From Pedobacter kyonggii (GTDB taxonomy: Bacteria; Bacteroidota; Bacteroidia; Sphingobacteriales; Sphingobacteriaceae): 33,333 nt of DNA. Within the stretch, counting starts at the first letter, position 1, and each line of letters begins with the position of its first letter. Location: contig NZ_SIXF01000046.1 in NCBI RefSeq assembly GCF_004310665.1, positions 1 through 33,333 of the forward strand. Direction: 5' to 3'. This document shows, one piece after another, positions 24,069-33,055 of the stretch. The notes under the pieces are model-generated. The model did not search any database, was not told where the DNA came from, and was given only the letters and a program-made list of their open reading frames with translations. Position numbers and translations under genes: made by a program.

Positions 24069-25061
24069 ATGGCAATTTTAGCATTTCAGAAACCAGACAA
24101 AGTGATCATGCAGAAATCAACCGATTTCGATGGCACATTTGAATTTCGTCCTTTAGAGCCCGGTTTCGGTGTAACAATTGGTAATGCCTTAAGAAGAATT
24201 TTACTTTCTTCATTAGAAGGTTATGCTATTACTACTATTCGTTTTTCAGGTGTTTCTCACGAATTTTCTACCATGAAAGGTGTTGTAGAAGATTTAACTG
24301 ATATTATCTTAAACTTAAAACAAGTTCGTTTTAAGAAAACAGGTGATTCAGGTGATTCTGAAAAAGTTTTCATCATCGTTAATGGTCAAGATCAGTTTAA
24401 AGCTGGTGATATCACTAAATTCTCTAACAACTTTACAGTTTTAAACCCTGAGCATGTAATTTGCAACATGGATAAATCTGTTACTTTGGAAGTGGAATTA
24501 ACCATCAATAAAGGACGTGGTTATGTACCTGCTGAAGAAAATAAAGTTGCTGATGCTGTTGTTGGTGTAATCGCAATCGATTCGATTTATACTCCAATGA
24601 AAAATGTAAAATACACGATCGAAAACTTTCGTGTTGAGCAAAAAACGGATTATGAAAAATTGGTTTTAGATATCTCTACCGACGGTTCAATTCATCCAGA
24701 AGAAGCATTAAAAGAAGCGGCTAAGATCCTTATCCAACACTTTATGTTATTCTCTGATGAGAATTTAGTATTAGAATCTCAGGCTAAAGAAGAAACTAAA
24801 GAAGTTGACGAGGAGATTTTACACATGCGTAAAATCCTTAAAACTGAATTGGTAGACATGGATCTTTCAGTTAGAGCATTAAATTGCTTAAAAGCTGCTG
24901 ATATCCGTACTTTAGCTGATTTAGTTTCTTACGATGTTGCTGATATGTTAAAATTCAGAAACTTCGGTAAAAAATCTTTAACAGAGATCCAAGAATTAGT
25001 AAAATCAAAAGGTTTATCATTTGGTATGAACCTGTCTAAATTTAAATTAGACGAAGAGTAA
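24069..25061 (+). CDS. rpoA: RNA polymerase alpha subunit
   Basis: 330 residues. The N-terminal domain (about 1-230) dimerises and holds beta and beta', shown by [20 protein letters not shown] (about 20-39) and [10 protein letters not shown]. After an acidic linker ([12 protein letters not shown]) the C-terminal domain (about 260-330) carries the helix-hairpin-helix DNA and activator-binding motif [19 protein letters not shown] and the [16 protein letters not shown] stretch. It lies 85 nt after rpsD behind a hairpin, so its level may be set by attenuation rather than by an own promoter. Confidence 0.97.
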   Translation: MAILAFQKPDKVIMQKSTDFDGTFEFRPLEPGFGVTIGNALRRILLSSLEGYAITTIRFSGVSHEFSTMKGVVEDLTDIILNLKQVRFKKTGDSGDSEKVFIIVNGQDQFKAGDITKFSNNFTVLNPEHVICNMDKSVTLEVELTINKGRGYVPAEENKVADAVVGVIAIDSIYTPMKNVKYTIENFRVEQKTDYEKLVLDISTDGSIHPEEALKEAAKILIQHFMLFSDENLVLESQAKEETKEVDEEILHMRKILKTELVDMDLSVRALNCLKAADIRTLADLVSYDVADMLKFRNFGKKSLTEIQELVKSKGLSFGMNLSKFKLDEE

Positions 25062-25195
25062 GATTAGTCCTGAGTCTTTAGTTCGGAGTCGTGAGTCTTC
25101 CTTTCTAAAGCCTCAACTAAAATAAATAATTTTTCACAGTGTATAATTCCCTCAGCTTAATTGCAACGAGACGGTATACACTCAATTAAAAAACA
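25062..25195. repeat. Repeat and leader-like stem between rpoA and rplQ
   Basis: The first half holds GAGTC three times (25072-25108) and a TTTAGTT/AACTAAA pair, resembling small dispersed repeats. The second half has AGTGTATA (25138-25145) pairing exactly with TATACACT (25175-25182), ending 13 nt before rplQ. The 134-nt gap is unusually long for this operon. Confidence 0.5.
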
Positions 25196-25720
25196 ATGAG
25201 ACACGGTAAAAAAGTAAACCACTTAGGTAGAACCGCAAGCCACAGAAAGGCGATGTTAGCTAACATGGCTTCATCACTTATTTTGCACAAAAGAATTACA
25301 ACAACTTTAGCTAAAGCTAAAGCTTTACGTACTTATGTTGAGCCAATTATCACTAAATCAAAAAATGATACTACTCACTCACGTCGTACAGTATTTGCTT
25401 ATTTACAAGATAAAGAAGTAGTAACAATCTTATTCCGCGAAATTGCTGAGAAAGTTGCAAACCGTCCAGGTGGTTACACTCGTATCATTAAATTAAACAA
25501 CCGTTTAGGTGATAACGCTGAAATGGCTTTAATTGAATTGGTAGACTACAATACAGTTTACGGTAAAGATGCAGAGGTTAAAGAAGAGAAGAAAACAACT
25601 CGTCGTGGTAGAAGTAAAGCTACTGCTGCACCTAAAGCTGCTGAAGCGAAAGCCGAAGTTGCCGAAGAAGTTGCTCCTGCTGAAGAAGCTCCTGCTACTG
25701 AAGAACCAAAAGGAGAATAA
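25196..25720 (+). CDS. rplQ: 50S ribosomal protein L17 with acidic tail
   Basis: 174 residues; the L17 core (about 1-121) matches the family: [20 protein letters not shown] and [21 protein letters not shown]17 sits near the exit tunnel and helps 50S assembly. The extra C-terminal segment (about 122-174) is low complexity: first basic ([18 protein letters not shown]), then Ala/Glu/Pro rich ([18 protein letters not shown]). E. coli L17 is about 127 residues and lacks it. Last gene of the cluster, with a strong terminator 20 nt downstream. Confidence 0.96.
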   Translation: MRHGKKVNHLGRTASHRKAMLANMASSLILHKRITTTLAKAKALRTYVEPIITKSKNDTTHSRRTVFAYLQDKEVVTILFREIAEKVANRPGGYTRIIKLNNRLGDNAEMALIELVDYNTVYGKDAEVKEEKKTTRRGRSKATAAPKAAEAKAEVAEEVAPAEEAPATEEPKGE

Positions 25721-25739
25721 TTTTATTCACCTTAAGATC

Positions 25740-25774
25740 AAAAAGTCCTGTTCGAAAGAGCAGGACTTTTTTTT
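25740..25774 (+). terminator. Intrinsic terminator of the ribosomal cluster
   Basis: AAAAAGTCCTGTTC (25740-25753) and its 14-position partner surround a GAAA tetraloop (25754-25757) and run into a U-tract of eight or more. It starts 20 nt after the rplQ stop. Confidence 0.95.
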
Positions 25775-25840
25775 GGCTTTTCTTTCTCAATTTTTGTGCA
25801 ATCTGGTGTTCCCATCAGGAGTTTATTGAAATTTTTTGTG

Positions 25841-25923
25841 CTGTCAGATGCTATGATCTGACAGTTGCCGTATTATTAATAGGATGGAATTAAGTTTTTG
25901 TGTCAGATGGTAACATCTGACAC
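25841..25923. repeat. Pair of TGTCAGAT/ATCTGACA hairpins
   Basis: CTGTCAGAT/ATCTGACAG (25841-25849 with 25856-25864) and GTGTCAGATG/CATCTGACAC (25900-25909 with 25914-25923, loop GTAA) share the same half-site and lie 35 nt apart. They could be a dispersed repeat or paired operator sites upstream of the next promoter. Confidence 0.6.
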
Positions 25924-25969
25924 CACTAATGAACTATTGACCAATGAACCAAACGAAAGCAATCAAACG

Positions 25970-25999
25970 TTTGTCTCATTTTTTCATTACATAACTTTA
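25970..25999 (+). promoter_or_regulatory. Candidate promoter of the secreted hydrolase
   Basis: TTTG (25970-25973), 18 nt, TAACTTTA (25992-25999). The -7 element has A in place of the final G. The start codon is 42 nt downstream. Confidence 0.5.
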
Positions 26000-26041
26000 T
26001 TTTAGCTAGGTATCTATAAATTAGCCAAAAACAAATTTGAA

Positions 26042-29011
26042 ATGAAATTTAGGCTTTTTCTATTATTCTGTCTTGTTGCACAGTTATCTCTTAATGCGCA
26101 AATACTAAAATACACCAATGGTAACAATGCCTGGAACCCTGATTCGTTGGGTAACCATAGAGTTGTTGTTCAATTTACTGGTACAGGCAAAATCGCACAT
26201 ACAAAAATCGATTGGCGCCGGAGAGATGAACATCCAGAATTAAAAGGAATCGTCGTACAAGATGCCAGTGGTAAAACTGTTTCGGTTGTTGGCACAGATA
26301 AACTGACAAGAGAAAGTGCTGATATTTATTTCGAAGCACCTGGAGCTGGAAAATATTATATTTACTACCTCGCTTATAAGAATGAGGGAAGAAGTAATTA
26401 TCCTAAAGGAGTTTACTTAAAGCCTAAACAGGCTGAACAGGCATGGTTAACAGCGGCAAAACAGGTTAAAGTGAATACATCTGTTGTAGAGATCCAGTCT
26501 ATCGATGCTTTCAACTCTTTTTATCCAATGGAAGTAATTGCAACGGGCAAAGAAACGGCTGCAATAAAGGCCAAATATGCTTCAGAAGCTTTTGTGGTTT
26601 TTCCAGAGGACAGAATGTTTCCAATCAAAATGCAGAACGATTTACCTTATCGTTGGGTACAAAAAGGCGCTGCAAATATTTTTACAGGCTCGGCCAGTAA
26701 AGGCGAAAACTACGCTTTTCAACTGGGCATATTTGCCTTGAAAGATCTGAAGAACGTAGTGGTTAGCTTCGGTGATTTAAAAAATGCAGCTGGAAAGGTA
26801 ATTTCTGTGAAATATATCAACTGCTTAAATACCAATGGAACAAGTTATGATAATAAACCTTTGGTTGAAACCGTAAATGTAGCCTCAGGTAAAATTCAGC
26901 CAATGTGGATTACAATTAACATCCCTAAAAATACAGCTGCAGGTATTTATGCTGGAAAATTTACGGTTAAAGCCAATGGGAAATCGAAAGTAATCGATGC
27001 TAAAATTACAGTAGGTAACAAAGTTTTAGCAGATGCAGGTGTAGGAACTCCGGATAAACAGACTCGCTTAACCTGGCTAAATTCTACTTTGGCACAAGCA
27101 AATACAGTTGTAGCTCCTTACACACCGCTAACTGTTGATGGGAATGTAATCTCGCTTTTAGGTAGAAAGTTCGAAATTAATGTCGATGGTTTTCCTAAGC
27201 AAATTCAAACATTCTTTAATGCTGAGATGACAGCTTACAGCGAAAAACCCAATAACATTTTGGCCGAGCCTATTCACTTTCACTTTTTTAATACGCCAAA
27301 AACGCAGGAGAAATTTGTTCCTAGTAATTTCCAGATTACGAGTAAAGAAGCTGGAACAGTAAAATGGACTGCCACGAATACTTCTGAAAACCTGAAAATG
27401 GATTTAGAAGGTGCTTTGGAGTTTGATGGCTATGTACATTATGTAGTTAAAGTAATTGCTTTAAAAGATGTCGAATTTAGTAACGTTGATTTTCATATCC
27501 CATTTGATAAGAATTCTACGAAATATTTGATGGGCTTAGGTGAAAAAGGTGGCGTTAGATCAGATACCGTAAAATGGAAATGGGATGTAGCGAATAAAAA
27601 CCAGGATGCTGTTTGGATCGGGAATGTAAATGCAGGCCTGTATTACAACTTAAGAGACGAAAACTATGTTCGCCCACTTAATACTAATTTCTATCTTCAG
27701 AAGCCTTTATTATTGCCTAAATCGTGGGGTAATGGCGATAAAGGTGGTATCCAGATTAATGTTAAAGGCAGTTCGATGCTTGCCGACAACTTCACCGGCG
27801 CAAGAAGCATGAAAAAAGGTGATGTGTTATATTATAATTTCAATTTACTGATCACGCCTTTCCATTTACTTAACACCGATTTTCAATGGGATAACCGTTT
27901 CTATCATAAATATGGTGATTTAGATACGATCAAAGCTAAAGGTGCAACGGTAGTGAACATTCACCATGCCACACCGATCAATCCTTGGATCAACTATCCA
28001 TTTATCGAATGGAAAAAGATGAAAGATTATATTGGTAACGCACACTCTAAAGGTTTAAAAGTTAAGATTTACAATACTGTTCGTGAGCTTTCCAACCATG
28101 CTTACGAGTGGCCAGCTTTAAGAAGTTTAGGCACCGAGGTATATTCACCAGGTAAAGGTGGAGGCTTTAGCTGGTTACAGGAACATTTAGATTCTAATTA
28201 TATTGCCGCCTGGTTTGTGCCCGAAATTAAAGATGCAGCTGTAATTAATAGCGGAATGAACCGTTGGCACAACTATTACGTAGAAGGAATGAACTGGTTG
28301 GTAAACAACGTTGGAATTGACGGGGTATACTTGGATGATGTGGCCTTTGATCGCGTAACCATGAAACGTATAAAACGCGTATTGACACAGGATAACCATC
28401 CAGGCATTATCGACCTCCACTCTGCCAATCAGTACAACAAAAGTGACGGCTTTAACAATAGTGCCATTTTATACCTGGAGCATTTTCCTTATTTAAACCG
28501 TTTGTGGTTTGGCGAATATTTTGATTACCAAAAAAACAATCCCGATTTTTTTTTAACAGAAGTAAGCGGAATTCCTTTTGGGTTAATGGGAGAGATGTTA
28601 CAGGATGATGGAAACCCTTGGCGTGGTATGATTTATGGCATGACAAGTCGCTTGGGATGGTCTGACAAGAGTGACCCAAAACCGTTATGGAAAGTTTGGG
28701 ACAATTTCGGCATAAAAGGATCTGAGATGATCGGTTACTGGAGTGAAAACTGCCCAGTTAAAAGCGATAACCCTAAAATATTGGCAACTGTTTACAAACA
28801 AAAAGGTAAAACAATGATTGCATTGGCAAGCTGGGCAGAAGGAGAGGTAAAGGTTAATTTAACCATCGACTGGACTAAGTTAGGGTTAGATGCCGGTAAA
28901 GTAAAAATAGCAGCTCCTGCAATTGATAAATTCCAAGTAGCAGGAAGTTATCCTGATGGAAAATCGGTTCCTATTGAAAAAGGAAAAGGTTTGATTTTGA
29001 TTGTAGAATAG
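26042..29011 (+). CDS. Secreted glycoside-hydrolase-like protein (DUF6067-type)
   Basis: 989 residues with a clear signal peptide (MKFRLFLLFCLVAQLSLNA, cleaved before Gln20). The first 330 residues look like beta-sandwich modules (VVVQFTGTGKIAHTKIDW; GIYAGKFTVKANGKSKVIDA). A large middle region follows, then a probable (beta/alpha)8 barrel (about 610-900) with VVNIHHATPINPW, KGLKVKIYNTVREL and GIDGVYLDDVAFDR, in which Asp765 and Asp766 sit where barrel hydrolases carry catalytic acids. The last 80 residues form a small beta domain. The layout fits Bacteroidota proteins listed as DUF6067 or uncharacterised glycoside hydrolases. No SusC/SusD pair is nearby. Substrate unknown. Confidence 0.6.
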   Translation: MKFRLFLLFCLVAQLSLNAQILKYTNGNNAWNPDSLGNHRVVVQFTGTGKIAHTKIDWRRRDEHPELKGIVVQDASGKTVSVVGTDKLTRESADIYFEAPGAGKYYIYYLAYKNEGRSNYPKGVYLKPKQAEQAWLTAAKQVKVNTSVVEIQSIDAFNSFYPMEVIATGKETAAIKAKYASEAFVVFPEDRMFPIKMQNDLPYRWVQKGAANIFTGSASKGENYAFQLGIFALKDLKNVVVSFGDLKNAAGKVISVKYINCLNTNGTSYDNKPLVETVNVASGKIQPMWITINIPKNTAAGIYAGKFTVKANGKSKVIDAKITVGNKVLADAGVGTPDKQTRLTWLNSTLAQANTVVAPYTPLTVDGNVISLLGRKFEINVDGFPKQIQTFFNAEMTAYSEKPNNILAEPIHFHFFNTPKTQEKFVPSNFQITSKEAGTVKWTATNTSENLKMDLEGALEFDGYVHYVVKVIALKDVEFSNVDFHIPFDKNSTKYLMGLGEKGGVRSDTVKWKWDVANKNQDAVWIGNVNAGLYYNLRDENYVRPLNTNFYLQKPLLLPKSWGNGDKGGIQINVKGSSMLADNFTGARSMKKGDVLYYNFNLLITPFHLLNTDFQWDNRFYHKYGDLDTIKAKGATVVNIHHATPINPWINYPFIEWKKMKDYIGNAHSKGLKVKIYNTVRELSNHAYEWPALRSLGTEVYSPGKGGGFSWLQEHLDSNYIAAWFVPEIKDAAVINSGMNRWHNYYVEGMNWLVNNVGIDGVYLDDVAFDRVTMKRIKRVLTQDNHPGIIDLHSANQYNKSDGFNNSAILYLEHFPYLNRLWFGEYFDYQKNNPDFFLTEVSGIPFGLMGEMLQDDGNPWRGMIYGMTSRLGWSDKSDPKPLWKVWDNFGIKGSEMIGYWSENCPVKSDNPKILATVYKQKGKTMIALASWAEGEVKVNLTIDWTKLGLDAGKVKIAAPAIDKFQVAGSYPDGKSVPIEKGKGLILIVE

Positions 29012-29025
29012 TTCATATAAGTTTT

Positions 29026-29106
29026 CGTCATTGCGAGGCACGAAGCGATCTTAATGCGCTAAATTGTAGCGATAGTTGTAGGATTGCTTCGTGCCTTACA
29101 ATGACG
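29026..29106. repeat. Dispersed palindromic repeat (CATTGCGAGGCACGAAGC type)
   Basis: Arms 29026-29050 and 29082-29106 match in inverse orientation at 22 of 25 positions; the left arm contains CATTGCGAGGCACGAAGC. A T-run follows on the plus side. It fills the gap between the converging hydrolase and subunit-3 genes, starting 15 nt after one stop and ending 10 nt from the other, so it can serve as terminator for the first and perhaps both. The same motif is familiar from many Bacteroidota genomes. Confidence 0.75.
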
Positions 29107-29115
29107 ATTTTTTTG

Positions 29116-29748
29116 TTATACTTTTACATTCTCCATTCCGTACTGTTTCAGCACATCTGCTGGAACACCGGCCCACTGGTTTGGCGCATTACCTACATAA
29201 CCAATATCTTTTACACCAATTTCTGTAGTATAAAAACCTGATGCAGTTAAGTTTCTCATTCTATTGAAAAAAGTTACACCCGCCTGCATTTCCGGTCTGG
29301 CTTTTTTAGGGTATGCAATTTCATCTACAATTGAAATTTGTTGATCCTCGGATGCCTCAACAAATGATTTTTGAAATTTATTAAAGCTATATATGTCCAG
29401 CCATTTCAGGCCACCACGCATCGGTACCTTATGTTCCGGAATATCTTTTACAATAAATTCGATAAACTCCGGCACTTTAGCATCAGATGCACTGCCCGAT
29501 ACATCATCCTTAGGAATAATAATGTCGGCAAGAACTGTAATGGTAGCCATTTCATGTTTAGTGAAAAAGGTTTCAGCTTTTAATTTCTTATCACGGTCTA
29601 TTTCCCATTGTTCTCTTCCAGCTTCTTTTGCAGTTTCTTCTGGTGCAGCTACTTCGGTTTTTGTTTCAGGTTGTTTACAGGCATCGAGCAGCACAGTTGT
29701 GCTGATGGCTGTTAAACCTAATGCTTTTAGTGAATCACGTCTGTTCAT
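29116..29748 (-). CDS. Gluconate 2-dehydrogenase subunit 3 family protein
   Basis: 210 residues. The start MNRRDSLKALGLTAISTTVL is a twin-arginine (Tat) signal, followed by Cys24 (LLDAC), a possible but imperfect lipobox with Asp at -2. The mature part has the family's helix FFTKHEMATITVLADIIIPKD (about 60-80), then RGGLKWLDIYSFNKF. Such small subunits accompany GMC-type dehydrogenases and carry the folded flavin subunit through Tat. It lies 10 nt downstream of the GMC gene on the same strand. Confidence 0.85.
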   Translation of the reverse strand: MNRRDSLKALGLTAISTTVLLDACKQPETKTEVAAPEETAKEAGREQWEIDRDKKLKAETFFTKHEMATITVLADIIIPKDDVSGSASDAKVPEFIEFIVKDIPEHKVPMRGGLKWLDIYSFNKFQKSFVEASEDQQISIVDEIAYPKKARPEMQAGVTFFNRMRNLTASGFYTTEIGVKDIGYVGNAPNQWAGVPADVLKQYGMENVKV

Positions 29749-29758
29749 ATGGTAATTC

Positions 29759-31495
29759 TTAAATATTTTGTTTTTTCTTTTGAGCTAAAATATATTCGGC
29801 GGTACGCATGGATAGTGCCAGGATAGTCCAGGTGGCATTTTTATCACCTTGTTGAACAAACGGCCCCGCATCAACCACAAACAGGTTTTTACAGTCGTGT
29901 GCCTGGCAGTATTTATTCAATGCCGATTTTTTAGGATCGTCTCCCATGCGGATGGTTCCAACTTCGTGAATAATTTTTCCGGGGTTAAGCAAACCATAAT
30001 TGGTATCAGCGCCATGAATTTCGGAAGTAACCACCGCACCCATTTCTTTCATTATCGAAAGGAAAGTTTCTTGCATGTGTTTTGCCTGTAGGATTTCATC
30101 TTTGTCCCATTTATAGTTAAACCTTAAAACCGGAATACCATATTTATCCACTATGTTCGGATCAATTTCACAGTAGTTGTCTTCTCTGGCAATTGCTGTT
30201 CCACGACCAGCCATTCCGACACCAGTTCCATAGAAACGGCGATAATCATCCTTTAACGATTTTCCATAACCTCCCGCTTCTTTCATTTTTCCATCTCTGC
30301 CAGGTACCATTCCATTCATTTGGGCTACACCGCCGCCAAAGCCATATGCAGGCATACCCATGCCACCCCAATATTCGATATGGTAACCACGTGGGAAGTT
30401 TAGTTTACGGTTATCTAACCACCACGGCGAATAGATATGCACACTGCCCAAACCATCTTCATTGTAACGTTTTCTGTCCATTAACTGTGGAAGAAAGCCC
30501 GAAACACTTGCTCCCGTAGAATCGTGCAGGTATTTTCCAACCACGCCACTGCTATTGGCCAGGCCATTTGGGTGAGAAGTTGATTTTGAATTCAATAATA
30601 TACGGGCCGATTCGCAGGCACTGGCACCTAAAATAACCAGTTTGCCGTTTACCTGGTATTCTTGTAGGTCTTTACGGTTTACATAAGAAACCCCTTTTGC
30701 AGCACCATCCTTATCCGTAATTACTTCGCGTACCATGGCATCGGTAATTACAGTCAGGTTTCCTGTTTTTACTGCCGGGTTAACCAAACATGATGATGAT
30801 GAAAAATCGCCATAAACCTTGCAGCTTCTTCCGCACTGACCGCAATAGAAACAAGGTGCACGATCGCTGTTATTCGGTAAGGCTTCTGTTAGGACAGACC
30901 CGCGACCAGTAATTACTTTTACTCCCGCTTTTTCTGCACCTTTTTTGATGAAAAGTTCGTTTAATCTTGGTTTTGGTGGTTTCATAAAGATCCCATCAGG
31001 TTCATTTTCTAAACCTTCTGCTGTCCCATAAATACCGATCATACGGTCAACTTTATCGTAGAAGGGTTTTACGTCTGCGTAGGTAATAGGCCAGGCATCG
31101 GTTAAACCATCTTTAGGTTTAAAATCGTCCGGACCCATCCGCAAAGAAATTCGTCCCCAGTGATTGGTACGGCCACCGAGCATCCGCGAACGGAACCATT
31201 CGAATTCGCTTTTGTTTTTCTGGGTATAAGGCTCGCCTTCTAATTCCCATCCTCCATAAGAAGCATCAAAATCTCCAAATGGACGCGTTGTACTGGCACC
31301 ACGACGAGGAGATTCCCAAGGCCATTTTAACTGATGTGAATCTAATCGCGGATCGAAATTTTGACCAGCTTCTAGCATTAAAACCTTTTGACCTGCATGT
31401 GCCAGAACATATGCAGCCATTCCACCACCCGCACCTGAGCCAACAACAATGGCATCATAAACGGTTGGCGATTTTTTTATCTGAAAGTCACTCAT
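29759..31495 (-). CDS. GMC family FAD-dependent oxidoreductase (sugar/alcohol dehydrogenase subunit)
   Basis: 578 residues. FAD-binding motif [15 protein letters not shown] (17-31) with LEAG at 41-44, GMC signature GRTNHWG (108-114) and the second signature [14 protein letters not shown] (290-303). The C-terminus has HEVGTIRMG with His510 and KNATWTI with Asn553, the probable catalytic His/Asn pair. A cysteine group Cys215, Cys218, Cys221, Cys225 (and Cys236) recalls the 3Fe-4S site of FAD-dependent glucose dehydrogenases. It has no signal peptide of its own and probably leaves the cell with the Tat-bearing subunit 3. No cytochrome subunit is adjacent. Substrate unknown. Confidence 0.88.
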   Translation of the reverse strand: MSDFQIKKSPTVYDAIVVGSGAGGGMAAYVLAHAGQKVLMLEAGQNFDPRLDSHQLKWPWESPRRGASTTRPFGDFDASYGGWELEGEPYTQKNKSEFEWFRSRMLGGRTNHWGRISLRMGPDDFKPKDGLTDAWPITYADVKPFYDKVDRMIGIYGTAEGLENEPDGIFMKPPKPRLNELFIKKGAEKAGVKVITGRGSVLTEALPNNSDRAPCFYCGQCGRSCKVYGDFSSSSCLVNPAVKTGNLTVITDAMVREVITDKDGAAKGVSYVNRKDLQEYQVNGKLVILGASACESARILLNSKSTSHPNGLANSSGVVGKYLHDSTGASVSGFLPQLMDRKRYNEDGLGSVHIYSPWWLDNRKLNFPRGYHIEYWGGMGMPAYGFGGGVAQMNGMVPGRDGKMKEAGGYGKSLKDDYRRFYGTGVGMAGRGTAIAREDNYCEIDPNIVDKYGIPVLRFNYKWDKDEILQAKHMQETFLSIMKEMGAVVTSEIHGADTNYGLLNPGKIIHEVGTIRMGDDPKKSALNKYCQAHDCKNLFVVDAGPFVQQGDKNATWTILALSMRTAEYILAQKKKQNI

Positions 31496-31716
31496 GAATT
31501 ATGGTTAGCTATTTTTATATACTTCTAATCTAAAGCTTAATTTTTTGAAATAAAAGTGTTCGGCTATTTTGGAATCAATATAGATAATATTGCTCATATG
31601 TATTTCTAAATCGTATTACGTCAGTGATGGATTAGCCGTTTTAATCAAATAAATCTTAAAATGGTCGCTCTATTGTTACATTATTATGAATATGTTCTGC
31701 TCCTGATAAACTTGAT

Positions 31717-31724
31717 TATCTTTG
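31717..31724 (+). promoter_or_regulatory. Candidate -7 element (TATCTTTG) of the methyltransferase
   Basis: TATCTTTG is identical to the -7 element of the ribosomal promoter and ends 15 nt before ATG 31740, implying a leader of only about 8-10 nt. A clear -33 TTG is lacking. Confidence 0.5.
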
Positions 31725-31739
31725 TTGTTAAAATTATCG

Positions 31740-32927
31740 ATGCCAGTGTCAGAATATATAGAACAATTTACCATAGCTTTAAAAGAAAGCCTAAATGCAG
31801 CAACTTTTGTAAAACTATCTTTAGGGAACTACAAAGGGGAGGAAGAAGCATTAAAGCAGATTCTTATCCGCAAGGTTGTGATTAAACGTGAAGATAAACT
31901 GGCTTTTACCTATCGTTATAAAACCCGAGATGTGGTAAAAAACTATGCAGTTGATGAAGCAATTAGTTTGATTACTGATTATCTGGAAAAAGGTTTTAAA
32001 ATCGGTACATTATTTACCACCGAAAAAGATCTGATTTTGGAGGAACTGAACAATGGCAAAGTTGTTTTTAGGGAAAGCAAAGCATCGAGCGTAGCAGTGC
32101 CGTCAGCTAACCACGATAAAGAAAAAGCCAGGTTGATTAAACCTGAGGCGAAGTCTTATTTAACGGAGTTGAAAATCACCGATGCAGAAGGGAAAGTATT
32201 CAAAAATGCGCAGGATAAATTCCGCCAGATTAACCATTATATAGAAATTTTAAGTTCTTTAATTAAAGAGTTGCCAGAAGAAACCATTAAAAAGGTGGCT
32301 GATATGGGCTCAGGTAAAGGTTATTTAACTTTTGCATTGTACGATTACCTGCACTCCGTTTTAAAATTGGAAACTGAAGTTGTAGGCGTAGAGTATCGTC
32401 AGGATATGGTTGATTTGTGTAACCAAATTGCTGTTAAATCTACTTTCGATAGATTGAATTTTGTTCAGGGAACGATTGAAGATTATAATGCTGAGGATGT
32501 GAATCTCTTAATTGCGTTACATGCCTGTGATACCGCTACCGATGATGCCATTTTTAAAGGGATTAAAGCCAATGCCGAACTGATTGTTGTTGCACCTTGT
32601 TGCCATAAACAGATTCGCAGGGAAATTGAACAAAATAAAGTAAAAAATGACGTGTCGTTTTTAACTAAGTATGGCATCTTTTTAGAACGCCAGGCCGAAA
32701 TGGTTACCGATGGGATACGTGCACTGATATTAGAATATTTTGGCTATAAAACCAAAGTTTTCGAATTCATTTCGGATGCACATACACCTAAAAACGTGCT
32801 TGTGATAGGGGTAAAGGGCAAAGCACACAGTGCAGAGCGAAAAGCAGAAATTTTACAGAGAATTAAAGCAAGCAAGGAATATTTTGGAATTGGCTATCAT
32901 CATTTAGAAAGATTGTTGAAACTGTAA
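31740..32927 (+). CDS. SAM-dependent methyltransferase (Methyltransf_32-like)
   Basis: 395 residues from ATG 31740 (MPVSEYIEQFTIALKE). A longer frame from a TTG at 31722 would start inside the candidate -7 element, so it is disfavoured. The N-terminal 170 residues form a separate domain. The Rossmann fold begins with the SAM-binding VADMGSGKGYLTFALYDYL (186-204), continues with VVGVEYRQDMV, and shows LHACDTATDDAI (260-271) and VVAPCCHKQIRR (283-294). The HACD and APCCHK motifs are typical of the Methyltransf_32 group, which includes eukaryotic METTL25-like proteins. RNA is a likely substrate by analogy; the target is unknown. It diverges from the GMC gene. Confidence 0.8.
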   Translation: MPVSEYIEQFTIALKESLNAATFVKLSLGNYKGEEEALKQILIRKVVIKREDKLAFTYRYKTRDVVKNYAVDEAISLITDYLEKGFKIGTLFTTEKDLILEELNNGKVVFRESKASSVAVPSANHDKEKARLIKPEAKSYLTELKITDAEGKVFKNAQDKFRQINHYIEILSSLIKELPEETIKKVADMGSGKGYLTFALYDYLHSVLKLETEVVGVEYRQDMVDLCNQIAVKSTFDRLNFVQGTIEDYNAEDVNLLIALHACDTATDDAIFKGIKANAELIVVAPCCHKQIRREIEQNKVKNDVSFLTKYGIFLERQAEMVTDGIRALILEYFGYKTKVFEFISDAHTPKNVLVIGVKGKAHSAERKAEILQRIKASKEYFGIGYHHLERLLKL

Positions 32928-32930
32928 TTT

Positions 32931-32971
32931 AACCGCAAAGAACGCTAAGTTTTTCGCAAAGAAACGCAAAG
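32931..32971. repeat. Tandem CGCAAAGAACGC-type repeat
   Basis: CGCAAAGAACGCTAAG (32934-32949) is followed by the near copy CGCAAAGAAACGCAAAG (32955-32971). This GCAAAG motif is a familiar intergenic repeat in Bacteroidota. It begins 3 nt after the methyltransferase stop. Confidence 0.6.
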
Positions 32972-33014
32972 CCATTGCTGAAATCATGATGGTAGGTTAA
33001 GCTATAAGAGCCAC

Positions 33015-33055
33015 CGTCATTCTGCTCCCGAATATTCGCATTAGCGTCAAGTTAA
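33015..33055. repeat. Dispersed repeat, right copy (inverse of 278-320)
   Basis: Bases 33035-33055 are the exact reverse complement of 278-298, and 33015-33034 resemble the flank of that copy. The stop codon of the open frame at 33052 lies within it. Confidence 0.6.

Larger units (their letters stand above)
25721..26041. other. 321-nt gap: terminator, two hairpins, promoter
   Basis: Between rplQ and the secreted hydrolase lie the operon terminator (25740-25774), two related hairpins with the half-site TGTCAGAT (25841-25864 and 25900-25923), and a candidate promoter (25970-25999). I see no coding sequence. Confidence 0.7.

Noticed and set aside
25569-25829. 86-aa Lys/Leu-rich frame over the end of rplQ
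   Set aside because: It is the second reading frame of the L17 tail and runs through the operon terminator.
31722-31739. TTG start six codons upstream in the methyltransferase
   Set aside because: The codon overlaps the candidate -7 element TATCTTTG, and an ATG at 31740 is available.
278-33055. A composite transposon carrying the whole ribosomal cluster
   Set aside because: The matching end repeats are short, the left transposase is only partly seen and the right frame is unidentified. Transfer of the entire essential cluster is implausible without further evidence.
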